A stretch of DNA of 64,000 nt from NCBI GenBank assembly GCA_022707885.1, contig JAKIZT010000003.1, positions 109,869 to 173,868 on the forward strand, given 5' to 3'. The first letter of the stretch is position 1, and every line of letters starts with the position of its first letter. This DNA is from Caldisericales bacterium. GTDB lineage: Bacteria > Caldisericota > Caldisericia > JAAYUI01. Made by a program: the position numbers and the translations under genes. A model generated the notes under the pieces. The model searched no databases. It saw nothing but the letters and a program-made list of their open reading frames with translations, and had not been told where the DNA came from. Shown piece by piece: positions 45,321 through 56,308 of this stretch.

Positions 45321-45635
45321 TCACAGATACCATGATGGGCATGGGGCATAGGTCGGACAAGTGGTTTCCCAGCCTGCGGGACATACCTGATTGGTGAAAC
45401 ATTGAGTATAGGCATCAGGTGGATCACATACATGATCCGGGCAGTATTGAACACAAGTCTTTGAGCATGCCCATGCACATGGTTCACCAACATCATCAAA
45501 AACATTTACGCATGAGTTTCCTGTACAGTATGCATCTGCTGGATTGCATTGGTTTTGAACACACTTGTGGTGACTGCACTGTTGCTGAGTACAATTGATT
45601 ACAAACTCATCCATTGGATTTACAATCCATTTCAT
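45321..45635 (-). CDS. Cys-rich RiPP precursor candidate 1 (104 aa, 15 Cys)
   Basis: The ATG overlaps the stop of the upstream propeller gene (ATGA) and follows aaagggg. The 104-residue peptide starts MKWIVNPMDEFVINC, like candidate 2, then has 15 Cys (for example CSHHKC, CAWACSKTC, QYCPDHVC, TTCPTYAPCP). No signal peptide. The shared N-terminus and equal Cys number suggest a common leader recognised by the adjacent SPASM maturase. The start MKxIxxP recalls clostridial Cys-rich peptide families, from memory and unverified. Confidence 0.85.
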   Translation of the reverse strand: MKWIVNPMDEFVINCTQQQCSHHKCVQNQCNPADAYCTGNSCVNVFDDVGEPCAWACSKTCVQYCPDHVCDPPDAYTQCFTNQVCPAGWETTCPTYAPCPSWYL

Positions 45636-46873
45636 TTCGTTTGTTCCCCTTTCTTGATTTGTGTGGCATAAATGTCCCAGTCAAATTCATCGAGTTCTGC
45701 CCAGGTCACAAGATTTTTGTATATTCTTGCCCAGCGTCTGACCTCTGCCTTGATTCTTCTGGTTCCTGGAACAAGGACCTCTGGCATTTTGTCTTCGCCA
45801 TAACCAAACAGCATGAGGTCGAAATCTTCCGGATTTTCGAGTGTGTTTTGCGTCCACACAACATTGTCTCCGTAAGCACAACATCCGGCTATGTTCAGCC
45901 TGCCAAAGACTTTTTCAGAGATTTCAAAGACATCATTTTTTGCCTGGTCAAAACCCAAAAGCTGGGTGTATCTTTTTTTGGAAAAACCAGAAACGAGCAT
46001 GACAGGAAAGTTTGAGTCAGGACAATTTATCAGATCAATAGACATGACCTCATCGGGTGCTGGATTCATCACATAAAATTTTTCGCCTGTGACGAGGTTG
46101 TAGCCTTTTATTCTGTTTATTGCCCTGTCGCCCTGATAGGATTGTTCCTGATAGTAGACAAAATCTCCCTGTATGACTGCCAGATACTGATGATCCGGGC
46201 CTTCATCGATTGGCACCACCTTGTCCTTTTCAATATCATACATCATGAGGTCGAGGTTGCTTGAGTTTCTCACCTCATAGACGACCACTTTTCCATTTGT
46301 GACCGGACACGCCCTCTGCAGGCTGTTTTTGAATTTATGAATTCTTTTTGGTTTTTCCCCGGGGTGATTCAGGTCACAAAAGTAAACGCCAAGGTCTTTT
46401 GACATGTAGTCAGGCCATGTGGCGATGCCTCCCGAAACATTTACATAGGCACGGTATCCAGCAGGCAGGTCGATGATTTTTTGTTCCCCAGCCCTTATGT
46501 CTGCAAACCAGATAGAATTTTTCTTCTTTGTTTGCATAAGCTGCTGATCAAGCCATACGACATAGTTTTCTGAGGCATAGATGAAATTGTCGGTTGAAAA
46601 GGAAGGAAGCTGGTCCCCTCCTCCTCCCAGTTGACGTTTTTCCCCTGTTTCCAGATCCATGCAGAAAACCTTGCTTTGGCCATTTTCAGAGCCTATCCAG
46701 ACAACCTTGCCATCAAGCGGGAAGGGTGTATAGGAATTTTCGTCTGCCGAAACAGCTATCTGTATTTCCCCGTCATGCTCCCCGCAAACACCAAAGCGCG
46801 CTGTGCCACCAAAATAAATTGGAAGGCAAAGCGCGACTACCATTAGAACAGCGATTTTTTTATATGCGTTAAT
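45632..46873 (-). CDS. Exported TolB/WD40-like propeller protein, probable AUU start
   Basis: A perfect AGGAGG (46880-46885) is six bases before an ATT codon at 46873, which would begin (M)NAYKKIAVLMVVALCLPIYFGG, a textbook signal peptide. The next in-frame ATG (46843) has no SD and loses the charged n-region; a TTG far upstream gives no signal peptide. The 413-residue protein has propeller blades (IWFADIRAGEQKI, GVYFCDLNHPG, DFDWDIYATQIKKG) and is a paralog of the 17764 gene. Its stop overlaps the first Cys-rich peptide, which ties it to the RiPP operon. It may bind or sense the product outside the cytoplasm; this is inference. Confidence 0.75.
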   Translation of the reverse strand: MNAYKKIAVLMVVALCLPIYFGGTARFGVCGEHDGEIQIAVSADENSYTPFPLDGKVVWIGSENGQSKVFCMDLETGEKRQLGGGGDQLPSFSTDNFIYASENYVVWLDQQLMQTKKKNSIWFADIRAGEQKIIDLPAGYRAYVNVSGGIATWPDYMSKDLGVYFCDLNHPGEKPKRIHKFKNSLQRACPVTNGKVVVYEVRNSSNLDLMMYDIEKDKVVPIDEGPDHQYLAVIQGDFVYYQEQSYQGDRAINRIKGYNLVTGEKFYVMNPAPDEVMSIDLINCPDSNFPVMLVSGFSKKRYTQLLGFDQAKNDVFEISEKVFGRLNIAGCCAYGDNVVWTQNTLENPEDFDLMLFGYGEDKMPEVLVPGTRRIKAEVRRWARIYKNLVTWAELDEFDWDIYATQIKKGEQTK

Positions 46874-47090
46874 GGTAATCCTCCTTTCTTTTTGCCAGAC
46901 TCTGCTGGCCCCCGTCAGCTCCTCAGGATCAACATGGGGGATTATCAAAAGAAAGAAGGATTGCAAAAATGAAGATATCTTTAAATAATGTAAATTGTCT
47001 AAATTTTACTTGATAATTGTTTTTATAAAAGCGACAAAAGCTTATTTGAACGGGGTAATTTTTGATGAGCGCAATAAGCGTAAAATGTCA

Positions 47091-47116
47091 GACACGCCGG
47101 AGGCCTCCGGCGTGTC
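47091..47116 (-). terminator. Perfect palindrome after mscL, probable terminator
   Basis: The 26-base perfect palindrome gacacgccggagg/cctccggcgtgtc lies 20 bases past the mscL stop. A weak T stretch (cattttac) follows on the minus strand. Confidence 0.5.
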
Positions 47117-47135
47117 CTTCCTAAAGCTGGATGGG

Positions 47136-47585
47136 TTATTTAATTTCCGAAGTGCAATTTGGACACTTTGTTGCCTTGATGGGGACTAGAGTGAAGCAGA
47201 ATGGGCATTCTTTTTGTGTTGGTGCTGGTTTTTCTGCGGGTTTCTCCTTCCTGAGCCTGTTGATCATCTTGACCACGATGAAAATTGAGAAAGATATTAT
47301 CAGGAAAGATATGAGTGCATTTATAAAGAGCCCGAAGTTCCATGTCACGGCTCCAGCGGCTTTTGCCTCAGCAAGTGAGGCGTATGGTGGAGGGGTCTTG
47401 CCTGATGAAATGAGAAGATACATGTTCGAAAAATCTATCCTGCCAAGCAAAAATCCTATTGGTGGCATGATTATGTCGTTTACAAGCGAATTGACGATTG
47501 CCCCAAAGGCCGCTCCTATTACAACGCCGACTGCCAGATCAATGACGTTTCCCTTGAGTGCAAACTCCTTGAATTCCTTGAGCAT
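47136..47585 (-). CDS. mscL: Large-conductance mechanosensitive channel with zinc-ribbon tail
   Basis: MscL is a pentameric inner-membrane channel that opens on osmotic downshock. The 149-residue protein has the family N-terminus ([33 protein letters not shown]), two membrane helices (about 15-40 and 83-105) and a periplasmic loop. The C-terminal 23 residues form a zinc ribbon with CPFC (127, 130) and CPNC (141, 144) in place of the usual short helical bundle. The SD is gaggtgagg. Confidence 0.95.
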   Translation of the reverse strand: MLKEFKEFALKGNVIDLAVGVVIGAAFGAIVNSLVNDIIMPPIGFLLGRIDFSNMYLLISSGKTPPPYASLAEAKAAGAVTWNFGLFINALISFLIISFSIFIVVKMINRLRKEKPAEKPAPTQKECPFCFTLVPIKATKCPNCTSEIK

Positions 47586-47963
47586 TCCTCACCTCCTCTT
47601 CAAATATTAGCATGACTGTCAATTGGGCTGGTCAAAATTATTTTTTAATGTTATCCAAAGCAAATCCTGGACATAAAATCGTTTCATAATATTGATGCGA
47701 TCAATATATTGAATTATTATTATAAAAGAATGTATTATCTATGTCTGTTTACATTTGAAATATTGCAACGGGAGTTATTAGCACCCTCTCTTGAACATGG
47801 TAATAATAGCCAGAACTAATAAAGTGTCATGTTTTGCTTCGAATGATTAAATCAAACCTTTCAATATTACAACAAGCTGTCATGATCGCATGATTTTTTG
47901 TGCCAAATAACTTTTTATTCTCACCTGTCGTATTATGAGGCATAAAAGGAAGGAGGCACTAAA
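47586..47963. other. 378-base AT-rich divergent intergenic region
   Basis: It separates divergent mscL and the 47964 gene. TATTAT at 47931-47936 is a possible -10 for the latter, followed by aaggagg. I saw no riboswitch-like conserved core, tRNA or small gene. Confidence 0.55.
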
Positions 47964-49244
47964 ATGAAAAAGGTTTTAGCAACAATAGCGACAGTGGCAC
48001 TGGTTCTGGGAATGTTCACAGGGCTGGTTGGAGCCGCCCAGAAGGAAGACAAGGGAATGGGTGGAATGTTTATGGGAACCGTCCAGCAGATTGGACAGGA
48101 CAGCCTCACCATGAAGATGGCCTTCACCGAATTCATGACTGCAAAGGTAATCCTCTCGCCAGACTGCAAATATCTCGATCTTACAAACCCGCCAGAAGAG
48201 GGCAAGGAACCACCAGCATTGACCAAAGCTGACATCAAAGCCGGAGACAAGATAGTCTGCAAGGGTAAGATAACAAAAGAAGAAGACAAGGATGCAGTGT
48301 TTACGGCCATGGTTGTGAGCAAGGTCAAGGAATTCCCAAAGCCAAGGCCGCCGCAAGACGACAAGGGTGACAGGAAACCGGAGATCATGGGCTTGTTTGT
48401 GTCTGCCACAGATACCGCTTTCACAATGAAAGCACCGGACTCTGAGAAAACAGGGACCTTCAACTACAACGAAAAAACCAAATTTGTCCGCATCGTGGAA
48501 AAAGACGGCAAGAAAGAACGCCAGAATATTACGATCAAAGACATAAAGCCAGGCGACAAACTCGTTGTTGTTGCGGTACCACTAAAAGACAAAGAGGGCG
48601 ATGACAAAGAGCGTGTAATGACCGCCGTTATCGTTACCGTTGTTGACAAGTTTCCGGAACTTCCGCCACCAGGTGAGGGAAGACGCGAAGAGCGCAGGCC
48701 AACGGCTATTGGTTCAGTAAAGTCCTTTGATGGAAAGAACCTCATCGTTGAGCTCTGGAAGAACAAAAATATAAAGACAGCCGGATTCACCGTTGATGAA
48801 AAAACCAAAGTTCTTTACTTCCCAAAGCAGGATGGTGACAAGAGGCCGGAACCTGTTGAGAAGAAACTTGAAGACCTGAAGCCAGGTCAGAAGGTAATGG
48901 TTGATTTTAGACCAAATGAAGACACCAAGCCGGAAGATGGTGTGATTGCAGGACTGGCAATCAGGATAGTCCTGATTGACGAGTTTCCTCCAGAAGTTGC
49001 AATGGGCGAAATTGTGGAGATAAGCGCATCATCGGTGACAATCAATGCCAGGATTGACAGGGAAAACACCGAAAAAGTGACAATCCAGATCACCTCCGAC
49101 ACAAAGTTCGTCATCATGAAAAAGGGTGATAAGCCGCAGGAAGCAAAGCTCTCTGACTTCGCGAAGGGTGACAAGGTCGCCGTTGACTACCGCGATGGCA
49201 AGGCGCTTGTCATAAAGAAAGTCATGGTTCCCGAAAAGAAGTGA
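47964..49244 (+). CDS. Secreted protein with four DUF5666-like repeats
   Basis: The 426-residue product starts after aaggagg with a signal peptide (MKKVLATIATVALVLGMFTGLVGAAQ). It has four repeats of about 90-100 residues with the pattern (G/S)xxxxxxxxx(I/L)T(M/V)...F/V-T-x-x-T-K-(F/V)...D(I/L/F)xxGDK(V/L)xV, the small OB-like fold of DUF5666-type domains. Highly charged linkers (GDRKPE, EGRREERRP) separate them. The 57452 protein has fifteen similar repeats. Unlike it, this protein has only two Cys, both in repeat 1. It is exported, perhaps surface-bound; function unknown. A strong terminator follows. Confidence 0.82.
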   Translation: MKKVLATIATVALVLGMFTGLVGAAQKEDKGMGGMFMGTVQQIGQDSLTMKMAFTEFMTAKVILSPDCKYLDLTNPPEEGKEPPALTKADIKAGDKIVCKGKITKEEDKDAVFTAMVVSKVKEFPKPRPPQDDKGDRKPEIMGLFVSATDTAFTMKAPDSEKTGTFNYNEKTKFVRIVEKDGKKERQNITIKDIKPGDKLVVVAVPLKDKEGDDKERVMTAVIVTVVDKFPELPPPGEGRREERRPTAIGSVKSFDGKNLIVELWKNKNIKTAGFTVDEKTKVLYFPKQDGDKRPEPVEKKLEDLKPGQKVMVDFRPNEDTKPEDGVIAGLAIRIVLIDEFPPEVAMGEIVEISASSVTINARIDRENTEKVTIQITSDTKFVIMKKGDKPQEAKLSDFAKGDKVAVDYRDGKALVIKKVMVPEKK

Positions 49245-49275
49245 TTTGACAGAACAAGTAGCTGGCAATATGAAA

Positions 49276-49304
49276 AAAGCCCGGGTTCATCCCCGGGCTT
49301 TTTG
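49276..49304 (+). terminator. Rho-independent terminator of the 47964 gene
   Basis: A ten-pair stem (aaagcccggg/cccgggcttt) with a TTCATC loop and a T run. Confidence 0.93.
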
Positions 49305-49336
49305 TTTTGGGCTGATGAAAAAACAGGAGAATGGGC

Positions 49337-49342
49337 TAAAAT
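49337..49342 (+). promoter_or_regulatory. -10 element seven bases before a methyltransferase ATG
   Basis: TAAAAT ends exactly seven bases before the ATG at 49350. The -35 is weak (GATGAA at 17-base spacing). It lies right after the upstream terminator. Confidence 0.4.
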
Positions 49343-49349
49343 GATTGAC

Positions 49350-50021
49350 ATGAGCAGTGATGGTCTTTTGGGAAGATTTGATGCGTTCTGGGAAGACAAA
49401 GCGAGGATAGAATATGGCTTCAAGGTGCCAGAGCAATGGTTCCTTGATGAGGCAGAGAAAATGCACCCTGATGGTCTCAAGGTCCTGGACCTTGGCTGTG
49501 GCAATGGAAGGAATGCTGTCCCATTGGCCAGGATGGGTTGCAAGGTGACTGGCGTAGACATATCGAACGTTGCGCTTTCCCTTTTGAAAGAGAAATCACA
49601 GAAGGAAGGAGTATCTGTAGATACCATCCAGTCTGATTTTGCGTCTCTTTCATTCCCTTCAGAATCTTTTGGTTTGTGCGTTTGCTACAATTCCATTTTC
49701 AATTGCCGAATAGACGAGCTTTTTGAGATTTTTGAAGAGGTGAAAACCTGGCTTTCTCCAAAAGGCAGATTTCTTGTTACATTGAGGAGCACGAAAACCC
49801 CTCCCCCTGGCGATTCTGTTTTACTCCCTGAGGAAAAAGGGACGTACATAACCAAAAGAGATGGATTTGAGCATTTTGTTCATTACAGTGATTGTGAAGA
49901 GGTTGAAAGACTTTCTTTAGGTTGGGGCCTTGTTTCGTTCGATGAGATAGAAGAACTCCTGGGGATGGGGGACAAAAAGCGCAAAGTCTGGACCTACAGA
50001 TTGACACTGGAAAAGCAATGA
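49350..50021 (+). CDS. Class I SAM-dependent methyltransferase
   Basis: The product has about 223 residues with motif I VLDLGCGNGRNA, the GVDIS acidic strand, SDFASL and a WLSPKGRFLVTLRS strand. These make a Rossmann-fold methyltransferase of the Methyltransf_25/TehB-like type. The substrate is not evident. The start at 49350 is preferred because a -10 lies seven bases upstream, as in other genes here; an ATG at 49341 overlaps that -10 but has an AGGAG 11 bases before it. It converges with the 50035 gene. Confidence 0.85.
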   Translation: MSSDGLLGRFDAFWEDKARIEYGFKVPEQWFLDEAEKMHPDGLKVLDLGCGNGRNAVPLARMGCKVTGVDISNVALSLLKEKSQKEGVSVDTIQSDFASLSFPSESFGLCVCYNSIFNCRIDELFEIFEEVKTWLSPKGRFLVTLRSTKTPPPGDSVLLPEEKGTYITKRDGFEHFVHYSDCEEVERLSLGWGLVSFDEIEELLGMGDKKRKVWTYRLTLEKQ

Positions 50022-50034
50022 ATCTGCCATGATT

Positions 50035-50853
50035 TTATTTGAGTAGCAAACTTACGAGATGCCTTTCATCTGCAGAGAGTTCCTGGAGTGTATCTGAAAT
50101 GTTTTTTTGATTGGAGTAGTTTTTGTTTATAAGCCCTGCAAGTTTTGCTGTGGCTTTTATTTTGTAAGCATATGGGTATGTTCCGTACACTGGCGATAGC
50201 TCTTTTGGTGATGATGGATTGAAGAACATTTCCGATTCTGAATTCACCTTTTTTTCAAAGTTTGTTGCAACACTCCTGCCGTTTTTTTGGGCAATTATCC
50301 TGGTGAGTTTTTCCAGAAAACGGTTTGCAATGACGCCAATGGTTTTGTCATAGGAAAAATCTATGATATTGTCATTGATAAGCCTGAAAATTGCTTTCCA
50401 GAAAGATTCTGGATCAATCCAGTTCATTACATATTGAGTGGATACGCCATTGCCGATGCGGGAAAGGATCAGCTCCGCTTTGTTTGCCCATATTTTATTT
50501 GACCTAAAGGGAATACCTGTCGGAAAAACAAACATTCTGCTCATGCACGGGTATGATGCTGCAGATATTTGTGGCAAATCCTCCAGAATATCTTCGATGT
50601 TTGGCATCCAGCCGCCTTCTTTTTGTGCAGAGAACGAGGGGTTGTCATAGCCAAGGATGGACAGTTCACCAGATGTCCTGAAAAGGAGCTCGTCAGTTTT
50701 TCCATTTGGCGGACCTTGAACTATCCGGCCTGATTTAAATGCAAACCTCGCACTCTCCCCATCTTCGAAGTCAAATTTGACCATACCGGTCAGCCTTCTA
50801 TGGGTGAGAACAATAAGCGAGGTGAATAAAAACACATCTTGGAAGTGGGCCAT
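50035..50853 (-). CDS. DUF4388/PATAN-like domain protein
   Basis: The 272-residue protein begins with a region of about 55 residues, (VFLFTSLIVLTHRRLTGMVKFDFEDGESARFAFKSGRIVQGP), resembling the N-terminal DUF4388 (PATAN) module of bacterial regulators, with its LTG turn and FxxGRIV. The rest is mostly helical and unrecognised. DUF4388 proteins are often linked to gliding, two-component or Roadblock/MglB systems, but no such gene is next to this one. A good promoter is upstream. The family call is moderate. Confidence 0.6.
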   Translation of the reverse strand: MAHFQDVFLFTSLIVLTHRRLTGMVKFDFEDGESARFAFKSGRIVQGPPNGKTDELLFRTSGELSILGYDNPSFSAQKEGGWMPNIEDILEDLPQISAASYPCMSRMFVFPTGIPFRSNKIWANKAELILSRIGNGVSTQYVMNWIDPESFWKAIFRLINDNIIDFSYDKTIGVIANRFLEKLTRIIAQKNGRSVATNFEKKVNSESEMFFNPSSPKELSPVYGTYPYAYKIKATAKLAGLINKNYSNQKNISDTLQELSADERHLVSLLLK

Positions 50854-50897
50854 AGCCTCTTTTTTAAAAATTAAACAGATTTTACAAAGACAAATTT

Positions 50898-50925
50898 ATT
50901 TTAATAGTATCCAGTCCTGTGTCAA
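50898..50925 (-). promoter_or_regulatory. Promoter of the 50853 gene
   Basis: On the minus strand a consensus TTGACA (50920-50925), a 16-base spacer and TAAAAT (50898-50903), with a leader of about 37 bases. Confidence 0.6.
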
Positions 50926-50950
50926 ATAGACAAATCCTTATTTATCCAGC

Positions 50951-51397
50951 CTAATCGTCGAATATGACTGTCGCCAGGTACTTTCCGTTTTCGATTTTTA
51001 CCTCAAGCCCTCCCCAGGTAATGGCCTTTATAAGATGCTTTGTCTGGTGCTTGTTTTTGTCGTAGATTTCACCAAAGATTTTCACTAGTGCCTTGTTTCC
51101 CGATATTTCAAGTTCCATGTTGCGGGTGAGGAAGCCTTCGCAATCAAACAGAAAGACCAGTTTTGACAGTGTTCGAACCAGCAGCTGCTCAGGAGAATCA
51201 AATTCAATTTCAAAGCTTTTTTCCTGGTTTGCTTCCACAGTTGCGGGGTTTATAGTAAAAAAAAGAAGGGCCAGCGCGCCCTGGCGCACCAGCCCTTCCA
51301 GAGAATCTGCATTCAGGCAGGCCCCAAGGTCTGCCGTATGGTCAAATGATTTAAACCAGTCCTGGCTCTTCAGGTTCTGCCGTCTCATCTTCTCCAT
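50951..51397 (-). CDS. Archease
   Basis: Archease activates the RtcB-type RNA ligase or other tRNA-modifying enzymes. The 148-residue protein has the family start [11 protein letters not shown], the [16 protein letters not shown] helix-strand and the C-terminal ATVIFDD. It overlaps the end of gyrA by 47 bases; the ATG at 51397 has an AAGGA nine bases upstream, and an ATG three codons later (51388) is an alternative. No rtcB is in the window. It is cotranscribed with gyrB-gyrA. Confidence 0.9.
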   Translation of the reverse strand: MEKMRRQNLKSQDWFKSFDHTADLGACLNADSLEGLVRQGALALLFFTINPATVEANQEKSFEIEFDSPEQLLVRTLSKLVFLFDCEGFLTRNMELEISGNKALVKIFGEIYDKNKHQTKHLIKAITWGGLEVKIENGKYLATVIFDD

Positions 51398-53834
51398 TGT
51401 CAGTCATCCTTGAGATTGCGGTTACGGTGTCTCCCTGTTCAAGCTTTATGAGCCTGACCCCGGTTGCATACCTTCCAAGCTCCGGTATGTCGGAGGTTGA
51501 AATCCTTATCGTCTGGCCGTTTGTTGTGATTATCATGAGCAATTCGCCAGACTTTACTATATTGCAGGCAACCAGCGGGCCGGATTTATCGTTTATGTTC
51601 ATGGCGCGAACGCCCTTGCCTCCGCGCTTTATGAGCCTGAATGTGTCAAAGTCGGTGAGCTTGCCGTACCCGTTTTCAGAGACACAGAGCAGGCAACCGT
51701 CTTCTTCTTCAACTTCCATGCCCATGACCATGTCGCCAATGCCCATCCTGATGCCGATAACACCCTTTGATGATCTGCCGGTTGGCCTGATGTCGCCTTC
51801 ATTAAAGCGTACTGCCTGGCCATGCTTGGAGACGATTATTATTTCTTCACTCGGATTGACCAGTCTTGCTTTTCTGAGCCAGTCATCAGCGTCAAGCGTT
51901 ATCGCTATGATTCCGGTCCTTCTGATATTTGCAAATGCCGAAAGCTCCACCTTTTTGACGGTACCCTGTGCTGTCACAAACATCAGGAAATGATTGTCGT
52001 CCCACTGTTTGACTGGGAGTATGTAGGTAGTAAACTCCGATGGCGTAAGGGGGATGATTGCTGTTATTGGGGTGCCCTTTGCTGCCCTTCCGGTTTCCGG
52101 GATGTCGTATACCTTGAATTTGTAAACCTTTCCAAGGTTTGTGAAGGTCAGCATGTCCTGTTTGGCTGTGACGTGGAAGATGTCCTGCGCCTGGTCATCA
52201 CCAACTGTCTGCACGCCGGTGACTCCCTTTCCACCCCTGCCCTGGGCCCTCCAGGCATCGACCTTTACCCTCTTGAGGTATCCGTCTTTTGTGATTGAAA
52301 CAATGAACGGGTCATCTGGAATGAGGTCGTCCAGCTTTATTCCAGACTCGTCGAAGTTTTCAATAATTGTGCGCCTTTTATCTGCAAACTTCTTTTTGAG
52401 AAGGAGGAACTCTTCCCTGACGACCTGTTTGAGTCTTTCAGGGTTCTCGAGGATTTCGGTGAGTTCCTTTATTCTAGCAATCAGCTCTGCTATTTCCTTG
52501 TCTATCTTGTCAACTTCTAGGGCAGTGAGCCTTGCCAGCCTCATGTCGAGGATTGCTTTTGCCTGTATATCGGACAGCTGGAACCTCTGGATGAGGGATG
52601 TCTGGGCGGCCTCCGAGGTTGGCGAATTCCTGATTATCTTGATGGTTTCATCAATATTGGTAATGGCCGTCCTGATGCCCTCCAAGATGTGCTTTCTTTC
52701 CTCGGCTTTTTTGAGCTGGAACTCGGTGCGTTTCGTCACGACCTGGCGCCTGAAATTGAGGAAGGTGTTGAGCGTATTGATTAATCCAGTTTCCATCGGC
52801 CTGCCGTCCACGATGGAGAGCATTATTCCGCCAAATGTTGACTGGTATGCGGTGTGCTTGTAGAGCTGTTTTTCTATGAGCTGGGGATCAGCGCCTAACT
52901 TAATCTCAATGACTACCCTGATGCCTTCCCTGTCGGATTCATCCCTCAGATCAGTTATGCCTTCGATCTTCTTTTCCCTGACGAGGTCGGCTATTGTGCT
53001 GACGAGGGTTGCCTTGTTGACCATGTATGGCAACTCGTTGATCACATAGCTCAACTTTTTGCCCTCTGATTCGATTTTCCCGATGCCCTGGACGATTATT
53101 GTTCCCCTGCCCTCTTCGTAGAATTTCCTTATTCCCATTGGCGAAACGATCCTGCCTCCGGTTGGGAAGTCTGGGCCTGGCATCATTCTCATGATGTCAT
53201 CAAGCGAAGGCTCGCTGTTGTCTAACATATAGATTAGGCAATCAACCACTTCGCCAAGGTTGTGTGGCGGGATGTTGGACGCCATTCCGACGCCTATTCC
53301 TGATGAGCCGTTGAGGAGCAGGACCGGGAGTTTTGACGGGAGAACTGTTGGTTCGTCAAGCGTGTTGTCGAAGTTGCGCATGATCTGGACAGTTTCCTGG
53401 TCCAGCTCTTCGAGCATCGATTCAGCAAATTCTGTCAGCCTTACTTCGGTATAACGCATGGCGGCCGCACCATCGCCATCAATAGAGCCAAAGTTGCCCT
53501 GCCCGTCAACAAGCGGGTAGCGGCTAGAAAATTCCTGTGCCAGCCTGACAAGAGAGTCATATACTGCCACGTCTCCATGGGGATGGTACTTGCCCAGGAC
53601 ATCTCCGACGATCCTTGCCGATTTCTTGTGTGGCTTGTCGTGGTTGTTCCCAAGCTCGCCCATCGAGAAGAGGATACGTCTGTGGACTGGTTTTAAACCA
53701 TCCCTGGCGTCTGGTATTGAACGGCCGATGTTTACAGACATTGCATAGTCGAGATAATAGGTTTTTATCTCCTCCTCGACTTCAATCTCCCTTACTTTTT
53801 CACCAAGCCTGTTTTGAAGGTCTTTATCTTCCAT
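51351..53834 (-). CDS. gyrA: DNA gyrase subunit A
   Basis: The 827-residue protein cleaves and religates DNA in the gyrase A2B2 tetramer. It has the catalytic Tyr128 (AAMRYTE) and a C-terminal pinwheel with the GyrA box (QGRGGKG), which marks gyrase rather than topoisomerase IV. In the quinolone-resistance region the usual GDSAVYD reads GDVAVYD, so the position equal to E. coli Ser83 is Val89, with Asp93 kept. It lies seven bases after gyrB. Confidence 0.97.
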   Translation of the reverse strand: MEDKDLQNRLGEKVREIEVEEEIKTYYLDYAMSVNIGRSIPDARDGLKPVHRRILFSMGELGNNHDKPHKKSARIVGDVLGKYHPHGDVAVYDSLVRLAQEFSSRYPLVDGQGNFGSIDGDGAAAMRYTEVRLTEFAESMLEELDQETVQIMRNFDNTLDEPTVLPSKLPVLLLNGSSGIGVGMASNIPPHNLGEVVDCLIYMLDNSEPSLDDIMRMMPGPDFPTGGRIVSPMGIRKFYEEGRGTIIVQGIGKIESEGKKLSYVINELPYMVNKATLVSTIADLVREKKIEGITDLRDESDREGIRVVIEIKLGADPQLIEKQLYKHTAYQSTFGGIMLSIVDGRPMETGLINTLNTFLNFRRQVVTKRTEFQLKKAEERKHILEGIRTAITNIDETIKIIRNSPTSEAAQTSLIQRFQLSDIQAKAILDMRLARLTALEVDKIDKEIAELIARIKELTEILENPERLKQVVREEFLLLKKKFADKRRTIIENFDESGIKLDDLIPDDPFIVSITKDGYLKRVKVDAWRAQGRGGKGVTGVQTVGDDQAQDIFHVTAKQDMLTFTNLGKVYKFKVYDIPETGRAAKGTPITAIIPLTPSEFTTYILPVKQWDDNHFLMFVTAQGTVKKVELSAFANIRRTGIIAITLDADDWLRKARLVNPSEEIIIVSKHGQAVRFNEGDIRPTGRSSKGVIGIRMGIGDMVMGMEVEEEDGCLLCVSENGYGKLTDFDTFRLIKRGGKGVRAMNINDKSGPLVACNIVKSGELLMIITTNGQTIRISTSDIPELGRYATGVRLIKLEQGDTVTAISRMTDNGEDETAEPEEPGLV

Positions 53835-53841
53835 CTCTCAC

Positions 53842-55758
<1,917 letters not shown>

Positions 55759-55806
55759 TCAAAAATAAGCCAAATGCAAGCAAAAATCAACAAAATATGC
55801 GATTAG

Positions 55807-55834
55807 TTGACAGTCCCTACTCATTGCGTACAAA
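55807..55834 (+). promoter_or_regulatory. Promoter of the 55.8 kb lipoprotein trio
   Basis: TTGACA (55807-55812), a 16-base spacer and TACAAA (55829-55834), only six bases before the ATG at 55841. A G run sits between, so a normal SD is doubtful. Confidence 0.5.
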
Positions 55835-55840
55835 GGGGGC

Positions 55841-56308
55841 ATGAAGTATTTTGCCGTTGTTATTATGGTGGTAGTTATGCTCTCTGGTTGCACGGCTGGT
55901 TCGATCTCCATGGTCGAGTTGCCAAAGCCTGAGGACAAAACTGGCCTTCCATCTCCGCTTCCCGATTATGTTCCGGTGTTCAGGCCGTCTTCCGATAATC
56001 CAGCGAACCCGTTGAGGGTGTTAGATGAAAAGGTGGGTCAGACAGATCTTGTAAGAGAGATTACCGGCACACTGTACACTTCCTCAAATCCGTCGCGCAT
56101 ATATGAATGGTACAAAGACGAGTTCGCGGCAAAGGGCTGGGCAACCAATTATGACCTTCCATATAGCGAAAAGTTCCAGACCGGCAAGCTGACTTGCATC
56201 AAAGGCGATCTTGTCCTTACGGTCACAATAAATTATGATCCGGTGCAGAGCAGAACAGAAATTTTATATCTTGGCAACAAGTTCACCAAACCACAGGATG
56301 GAAAATGA
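55841..56308 (+). CDS. Lipoprotein, tandem trio member 1
   Basis: The 155-residue protein has a lipoprotein signal (lipobox LSGC) and a mature part with DYVPVF, then the trio motif NPSRIYEWYKDEFAAKGW (an amphipathic helix), then two or three beta strands ending TEILYLGNKF. Members 2 and 3 have the same order of elements, so all three arose by duplication. The family was not recognised. It overlaps member 2 by four bases. Confidence 0.78.
   Translation: MKYFAVVIMVVVMLSGCTAGSISMVELPKPEDKTGLPSPLPDYVPVFRPSSDNPANPLRVLDEKVGQTDLVREITGTLYTSSNPSRIYEWYKDEFAAKGWATNYDLPYSEKFQTGKLTCIKGDLVLTVTINYDPVQSRTEILYLGNKFTKPQDGK

Noticed and set aside
45305..45505. A 66-residue minus-strand frame overlapping Cys-rich peptide 1
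   Set aside because: It is in a different frame from the SD-linked start at 45635 and lacks the leader motif.
47586..47963. Possible riboswitch upstream of the 47964 gene
   Set aside because: No conserved core of a known class could be recognised; the region is AT-rich with only short weak hairpins.
52141..52863. A 240-residue plus-strand frame inside gyrA
   Set aside because: It is Ser-rich with no domain and lies wholly within a full-length gyrA.
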